Positions 11,201 to 20,200 of a stretch of DNA of 64,000 bases are shown one piece after another. Numbering within the stretch: the stretch's first letter is position 1; each line of letters starts with the position of its first letter. Source of the stretch: Solen grandis (lineage: Eukaryota; Mollusca; Bivalvia; Adapedonta; Solenidae); NCBI GenBank assembly GCA_021229015.1, contig CM037782.1:43491224-43555223 (forward strand). The letters are read 5' to 3'. The notes beneath the pieces are model-generated. The model made no database searches. It was given only the letters and a program-made list of their open reading frames with translations, and was not told the origin of the DNA. A program made the translations under genes and the position numbers.

Positions 11201-14200
11201 ATGTCGGAATTCAAATGTCATTAAAACTTAAAATTTTGATTAATCCTAAACCTCATAATTAAGACATGTTTTGAAGCTTTTGCAAACAGAGCAGACATAG
11301 ATGAGACAGTTCCTGGAAGAAGATGCCAAGTCAGGGTCTCTTCTTGCTTGCTTAAAGAATATTGTGCTAAGATTTTATACAGTCTGCTTAGCAAAGAAAA
11401 ATTTATTGTTTCATATATTATTTAAAGTTTGGCAATTTATCAAAGCAAGTCTGTATGTGGTTAAAGGTTAAAGTAATACATCTGGGGATTGATAAAACTG
11501 GAAGTTTTATTTAATAAGGGTTGATTTTGTGTCCCAAGAAAAGTTTAACTTCAAAATTAGGTCATTTTCTATGGACCTTTCCAGTGTTTACAGAAATATT
11601 CAAATAGAGTGAAGTGATTATCCAATCACTACACTGGAATATCATGTGATCTGGTTATACCCAACCAAAAAATTGGGGGAGGAATATAGGAGTGACCTTT
11701 CGATCGACCGGTCAGTCGATCGGTCTGTTGGCTTTGTCTGATCAATATACCTTGTCCAATGGATAAAGCTTCATATTCTGTGTCCGAGTGCTGTGTGGGG
11801 TATGAATCACGTGCAGTGATATTTTTTAGTTCATAAACCCCACCTCCCCAAAAATTCACTGCCATGCAGACTGTGTAGTAGGAAACTGGAATACAACATT
11901 ATATGATTCTGTCATGTCAAAGTTCTTATTATGTATCCAGCCCATACACAAAATATACATGTAATTATTTTAAACATGTAAACATTTTTTAACAGGTTTT
12001 TCAGTGAAAAATTCCGTCCTTTAAAATGATGATGTCTGGCAGATGTTGGTCATCGGCATCCACTCAGGTTGACCTTTTGTTTAACCCTTTCCCTCATAGA
12101 GGAAACCATGAAAAGACCTATGCGAACAACATAAAACCAGATTTTATGCTGTTCGCTGCTCCTCAGTGGTCTGGAAATGAGGATTTTGTAATTAAATTTG
12201 GTAAGGTTAAACTGTGGTTTTCTGCAGATCAGGCTTTATGTGGTACCTGTTGAGTGCGTCAAAATGAGTCTATATGAGGGAAAGGGTTAATCTTCTATGT
12301 TCTTCATTGGATTGCTTTAATATTTGGACAGTTGCCTAAGTGGATAGACCTTTACATTATGCAGTTGACCTTGTGACCTTGACCATTGATCTACTTATGA
12401 TGAAAAAAGTGGCATCTGGACAGGCTTACCTTTTGGTTAATCTGCCATTACTTATATGTGCTTCATTGGATTGCTTCAATATTTGGACAGTTGCTGAAGT
12501 AGATAGATATCTTCATTATGTAGTTCACCTTGACCTTTGACCTTATTTTGATGAACAAAGCCAGGAAAAAAATCCATTATACCATCAGGTCTTGTTTTAC
12601 ACTTTAATATAAATACACACACACACACACATGTATATAATTTAAGACATCGATTGTATGATCAAACAGAGGAGACCCTAATTCTAAAAGTATCTGTCTG
12701 TCAGGGTCTGCTCGCTTGAATTTGCCAAAGTATCTAAACATGCCTATGTGAGGTAAAGGGTAATGTAAAACCTGGTACATAATAAGACCCAGAGTCAGTA
12801 ACTAGACTGTCCTACTGTTTTTACCAGTTTTTTTATGTTGTTTTTTGCAGAGTACATGTATAGAACCATATAGATACAAGTACCAGTCTAAAGGGAGAGG
12901 GCTCAATGTCACACAGATGAGGCTGTTTGGAAAACAGGTTTTGTCGGTATGTTAAATAAACCTCATACATAATCTATGATGTTCATTTGACTGTAGTGTA
13001 TTAATTACAGAGATAAAATAAGTGAATCTGATTTTTTTTTTTAATATTTCATTATTTCTGTCTGTTTGGTAATTATACTCGTAATCACTTTTTTCTACCC
13101 GAATGTATTGTATAATCACTGGCTTACTTAACAAATATTATTAATGACAGGAATTTTCTTTTCATAAAATTTAGGAGTTATAAATAAATGTGCTTATATA
13201 ACATGATACATTATCTGTAAGGTAGTTAGAAGGATCATTCCCTGACCTACTGCTACCTATTACGGGGAGAATAAAGAGTACATAAAAAAAAAAAAAAAAA
13301 AATCAATATTTAATCAGTATAATTATTTTACAAATTTACATTGAGTAGCAGATTAACAGTTCAAAGTCTTGCTTGCACAGTTTTTATTGTCACAATTTTC
13401 AAGATTATTATCACTCAGATATCTACTTAGATAAGAATTTTTTTTATTTTTTTGAGAATGGTCCAGATGGAAATGGGTGGTCTTGTCATTTAAAGATGGG
13501 ATTAATATATTTTCTTTGTGCTTTGTTTAAGATAAGATGGAGTCAGGATTGGTTGACCCAGTGTCAGGATAATATGACTGGGGGTTAACAATATTTCAGT
13601 ACTGCTTAGGGGAATTGAAAACAAAGGAAATATTGCAAACTAGTAATTTGTCACGTTTTGATGACATTCTTTTTCATATATGCAATGTCCTATAAGCAAG
13701 TTTTGTCTAGAACATAGCTTTTTTCTGTTTTGATATTTCAAGGATAAATTCGTAATTGTTAGGGAGTGTATGTAATGGCCTGTAGGAACCCATATATCAG
13801 TGAGAGATTTGAGTGAGCAGTCTCGTGACTCAGTAGATAGGGCACTTGCAATTTAAGTGATGGATCCAGGGTTCGAATCCCAGTCTGGCTGCACATATTT
13901 CTTGACAGGTTAAATATATTTTCTTTCACGACTTTCCCCAATTGCTAAATATAAATAAAGAGAAAATAGGATTTATATAGCAAGTTTAAACAGGAAATAA
14001 GGCTCACTTTAATTTACATTCTCCATCCTCTTTATTTTATTTTTTGGCAGGCCCTTATTTACAGCCAATCCAAAGGATTCCCACCACATGGCCACGTACA
14101 TTCCGGAAACATCATGATAGAGTCAGACCAGTATTGCAATGCAAACTGCAGGTATCAAGTATATATAAGAAAACATGTGTCATGTCCTCAACTCAGGAAT

Positions 14201-17200
14201 GATGTCAGTGTAAAGTAATCATAAAAAAATACACCTAACTTATGTCATTTTAAGGCCCACTGTTTAAGAGTTGAATAATTACTCTTGTTCTAATGTGCAC
14301 CTATGAGGCTTCATTCCGAAAAGTTATGATATATCACCTAGTAGAGCATCTTTTGGGTTTAGGTCTTTGCTTATACCATAACCGTAATTAATATCGTCTG
14401 TTGCAAATATTTGATTATCATAAACAGAGTAGCCTAACATCTTTAATCCTAAACTAATGTTGCACTTAGGCTTGTACAAACTTATTATTGAATGAATATG
14501 TTTAACCCTTTCCCTCATAGAGGAAACCATGAAAAGACCTATGCGAACAAAATATAAAACCAGATCAGCCTGTGAGTAACTCGCAGGCTGATCAGGTTTT
14601 ATGCTGTTCGCTGCTCCTCAGTGGTCTGGAAATGAGGATTTTGTAATTAAATTTGGTAAGGTTTAACTGTGGTTTTCTGCAGATCAGGCTTTATGTGATA
14701 CCTATTGAGTGCATCAAAATGAGTCTATATGAGGGAAAGGGTTAAACCAAATGGTGTATGAAACATTATGGATATTTCTTTGACATGCAGACTGTCAAAA
14801 TCTGAGCTACATTATTGTATGAACAAACAGATGAGGCCCTGATAAAAGTTATTACAAAATCTGGGTTTTGTTCTAACTACCAAAGCATTAAAACACAACC
14901 AGGTGAACTAAATTTTACATACATGTATCACCCTTTCCTAATGTTTTCTTGTATTTACATAATGTGATTTCTGTGAAAATTTATGAAACCATGAAATTTG
15001 ACCACACGAAAATTACCCAGTATATAGTAATATAGTGATTTTAAAAAATACTGTCAGGTTGAGATGAAGTTGTGCTTTCCATACAGATTCTCCAAAATCT
15101 TGTTCTTACCTTAAGTGGAAATTTTAACCATAGACATCCCTGGCGCATTCAGTGAACCTAGAAATTACTAACGTGAGCTGTTTGACTCCTGTAATATCGT
15201 AGTGTATAAAATGTAAGCAGGGTACCAACTTGCAACCGTTAGCTAACGGGAGCTATTATGGTCACCTTTATTGAACACACACCTGGTATACATTTACAGT
15301 CTGTATCATATGGTCTTTTCACACATTCTGTATGTTTAACCCTTTCCCTCATAGAGGACACCATGAAAAGACCTATGCGAACAGCATAAAACCAGATCAG
15401 CCTGTGAGTAACTCGCAGGCTGATCAGGTTTTATGCTGTTCGCTGCTCCTCAGTGGTCTGGAAATGAGGATTTTGTAATTAAATTTGGTAAGGTTTAACT
15501 GTGGTTTTCTGCAGATCAGGCTTTATGTGATACCTATTGAGTGCATCAAAATGAGTCTATATGAGGGAAAGGGTTAAACCAATATGATGTCATATATTTT
15601 TCAGATTGATGGGTTTTGAAAGTTCTCTCATTGGAGAAGAACCTCGAATATATCCAATTATTCGAGGAAATGAAGAAAAATAAGGATGTCATAGATGTAT
15701 CAGTTTTGGTAAGTGAAGATATGGATTTTGTTGAACACAGGGTTTTCCTTAAGAATCAGAGTAGAAGGCTTATTTTAAATTGTAGGAGGCAAGGGGGTCT
15801 AGGGGTTTTATTTTTTTTTTGTGATTTTTTTCATTTTCTTTGAGTTATTCCCATTTTTTTACAATTTGAACAAATTTGAGCCGGCCAGGAAAGGATTTGA
15901 GGTGGTCAAATCTGCCGCCAGCCACCTCTTAAAGAAAACCCTGTGAATATGTACATGTATATATCCATGGATCTTTGGTCCATGTCTGTTCTTATACATA
16001 TACACATGTATTCTGAAGGGCAAAAACACAGGGTAACTTGTGTGTCAGTTTTGAGGACTGTGTTATAAGGTACATGTATGGGTATTTTAGTTATAGTGAT
16101 AAAGACATTCAGGAAAACCTTCTAACTTGGTGAGCATTTACGTGCTATCACGTAAAGCACATCTCTCATAATGTTTTCCTGAAAGTTAGGATATAATGTA
16201 AATATAGGAAAAAGAATCATGAGGGCCTATGTGTCAAGCACAATTTTCTACTTCATATGTGTTATATCTTATTAAAAATTAATGAAGAAAAAAAACTTAC
16301 AGCAGTTTTCCTCTTTGAAATTGAGGCAAAATATGCTGTTTAATTTTGTTAGCTTAAAATGACATCATAAATTACGTTGTATGGCCACAGTGAGTCCTGA
16401 AACTAATCTCGTTTGCTGAGTACCAGGAAATAGTACAAGAACAATACTATAGTGAATAACATACGAATGCCATAGCTGTGGATTGAACCATGACCGGTTC
16501 CTAAGGCAGACTTGAGTCAATGATGTATGACTATATAGTTCTACAGAGAACCAGCCAAGTAATTTTTGGGAATAATTCAGTTGGAATTATGCTACAATAT
16601 GTGAGACGTAAGCTGCTGAATTTCTAGGTGTAAACTGTTTAATTCCCAGGGCACCTGTTGTTTGAGATGTGTGTTGGAGAGGCGTTAGAATCAGCCCATC
16701 CAAGTCCAGGGGATCTGAGTCGCTGCAGGTACCCAGAGGTGGTCGAGGTCAGTGTCATGGAGTTAAACAATTTCCCTAAGTCCAACCACCCATAAAATAA
16801 TTAAGTGATGTCAAACCTATAAACAAGAGCCTCACAAGGGAAATTTAGAAATGGCCTTTATCTGGTTGGGTTGCTGTTCAGAAATTGCATTCTCAATAAA
16901 TTTGGGAATCTACTCATTGGCCTTTTTGTGAATAAAATCTGGTTTAATACTGTGTTTTTTAAAGGTGTTATAGAAAGGTATTAATTAAAGTGATACATTT
17001 TTCTAAGCAATTTATAACCAATACCAGTAACCATGGAACACAGTCAACTGAAACAACTTAAGTTTCCTTTTTATATTGTAAGGATAAAAACCAAAAAGGA
17101 CAGACCACCGTGAAATGTAAACAAAATAACTTGGTTTACTTTAAAATGAATAAACTACATTATTTACAGTTCTGGTAAGGATTTAGTTTAAATTTATTTA

Positions 17201-20200
17201 TTTTACATAAATAAGAAAACAAGTTCTTACAACTTATACTCATCGCTCTTGATGGTTCCTGGGTTGGACCAGTATTTTGCCACTGGAAAGGCCATGAAAA
17301 ATCCTTACCCCCAACTGGGTTTGAACCCACAATGTTTGGGGATCCACAGTTATCACTGGACCATGCCCCCTTTCATCAGGATTTACAAAAAAAAATTAAC
17401 TAATCTTCAGATAGAGAATCCCTTTCAATATGACATTTGAAGAATAAAAGCTTTTTTGTTTTCATTTGCTCAATATGACCTTTTATCTATTAAGTATGGA
17501 AATAATTTGTATGTTTATTGATGATTAATTGAAGGTTGAATAAACAAGGGTAATGTTACAATTTTTCAGCTATATATAAAAGTTTGCATAATCATTTTTC
17601 CATCATTAATTCAGCATAGATCCATTATAATGCACTTCATTATAACACATTTAGCCAATATGTGTGTAATGCTTTATATCAATCAATGGACCCCAAATTA
17701 TTTAGTTGTCATAAGATGCATTGTCATGTAGTTTTTATGTGGACCAATAGGAAGCTGTATCAAGACTTGCACCCTAATTATATTGTTTTGCCGTGATTTT
17801 TTCAGCGCATATTCTGTCTTACCTCACTTTTGACCTATTGATGATGATTCAAGATATGGCCAAATGAATAGTTGAACGATTTTCATTGGTAGAAAATGCC
17901 TATACTTTTGGAAAAAAAGTTACTCACCTTTGTTTCTTAAGATGACATCTAGCTGAGAAAAAAAAGCTTCGTATTAATGAAATTAATAATAATAAAATAT
18001 CCTGACTGAATTACAGTTTCTTTGATAAATAAATAATTGTTTTATCAAACACTTCTCTTAGATGCACAATGAAACCTTAAAAGTATATGCACTGTAACAT
18101 TATATTGTCTGTTTCAAAGTCTGTTTGACTGAAAGACAATTATAGTCCACTTCATTAAAAATAATTTGTACATTATATAATGATTCTACATTCTCAATGC
18201 TGCACATCTTTTTCTAAAGATATGCCTTGTTTTACATACTAGGTGTTAAATTTCATCTTCCCGTCTGACAAAAAAGGATACCCTCCATTACAAGAGGTGA
18301 GTGAAATTTTTCTCATGATGCAGGAAAACTCAGTGTTACTCCCATTTCACATGAGATATCAAGATAATAACCTATAACTTTGACACATATTAAACCAACT
18401 CGTGATGTATATTTACATGTTCTAGCTTGCAGTAGATCAGTGGTTCTACCCGGATGCCTCCATGCATTTGGGGTCTTCTTCCACCTGTAATTAGCTGGAC
18501 GTCTCAGTATGACTGAAATACTGTCGAAGCGACGGTAAACTCAAATAGTCAAGTCATATTTACATATACATGCATCCTGGCAACAGTAAATTCCAAAACA
18601 ACAACACTTGACCTTTAACACTTACCATGCTAAATTTCTTATTTGGACTTAACCTTTCTTCATTTTGAACTGTTATTAGTTGTTTATGGGGATGCTCGCA
18701 AATAAATTATTGCCTGAATAGTGAACAGTACAGACCATGATCAGACTACATGGATGTGCAGGCTGATCTTGGTCTGCACTGGTCGCAAAGGCAGTCACAA
18801 GTGTCCTCAGCATTGTAAGGATTAATTACAACATTCAGTGGTACCGTATTTTTCTGGGATTCTACCTGTTTTGCAAATACAAGTACTGATGAATCATGGA
18901 TATATTTACCGTAAAACTACAAAAGATATTGTCAAAATATTGTACCCTACATATGAATCCACCATACCAGCTTGGACAAACTTTTTTTTTTACCTTTTGT
19001 AAAATGTGCATCATTTTTGTCAGTGAGTTTAAAATGCTTTACAGTATATTAAGTATATAACATATGACTAGTAGAACAATTGGCATTAGTTTTTTTCCTA
19101 CAATATACATGTATGTATCAACTTGTTAATTTTTATCTTTTTCAGATTATAGACTTGAAGTTTTTCTCAGAAATCCAGCTGAAAGCCCTAGAAAACTCCA
19201 ATTTTTCTCCGGTATATATTCTGTATCTCTTTACAGCTAAATATTTACCTCTGCTTAACCCTTTCCCTCATAAACCTCATTTTGACACACTCAATAGGTA
19301 CCACATAAAGCCTGATCTGCAGAAAACCACAGTTAAACCTTACCAAATTTAATTAAAGTCCTCATTTCCAGACCACTGAGGAGCAGCGAACAGCATAAAA
19401 CCTGATCAGCCTGTGAGTTACTCGCAGGCTGATCTGGTTTTATGTTGTTCGCATAGGTCTTTTCATGGTTTCCTCTATGAGGGAAAGGATTGACGCCACC
19501 TGTAGTATGCAGTCCACCTGTTCAGTGATGTTTTTTGTTCAAGTTACCACTTTTTATAGGTGGTTTCTTCTTGCCAAAAACTGACATTTCTTCCCAAATT
19601 ATTACATATTTTTCTAATTTTTTTTTTTTTTTTTAAAAAAATAATTATTGAATTTGAAAGAAATTTGTGTTACTCTTTTAATTTAAATGTTGATTTGAAC
19701 TTTCTTAGACATATACCACCTATCATTAGATAACTTCATTGTTAATTTAAAACATTTTTGTGTTACCTGCTGTAAGCAAAGGTGACACATAGGGATCACT
19801 TATCCATTGTCTGTCTGTCCGTCCGTCCATCCGTCTGTCTGTCACACTTTTTCCGTCATGCTTCAGCAGGTACACATGTGTTCTAGAGAACACTCTTGTT
19901 TCATTGTCTTTTAATTTCCCAAATTTATTTTTATATTGCTAATTTTCCCAATGAGAAAGCCACATGAAGTAAATAGAAATCTTAAATAAATCACTGCTGT
20001 TTATAGTGGTCAGCTTCGATACTTTATTTTATCCCTATTTCACAGAAGTGGGGGCTATAGAGGATTCATGCTCATCACATCATTTTACGTTACATCACTT
20101 CCTGTTCTGTAATGATAGTTCTAGATGTATAATTGAACTCTATTTCACAGCCTGGTGACCTGGATTAAGTGGTCACTATTTCATATTCTCATGATTGGTC

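Noticed and set aside
15616..15843. 75-codon frame starting MKVLSLEKNLEY
   Set aside because: It is the shifted frame of exon 8 and runs past the donor into intron; only NKDVIDV within it belongs to the protein.
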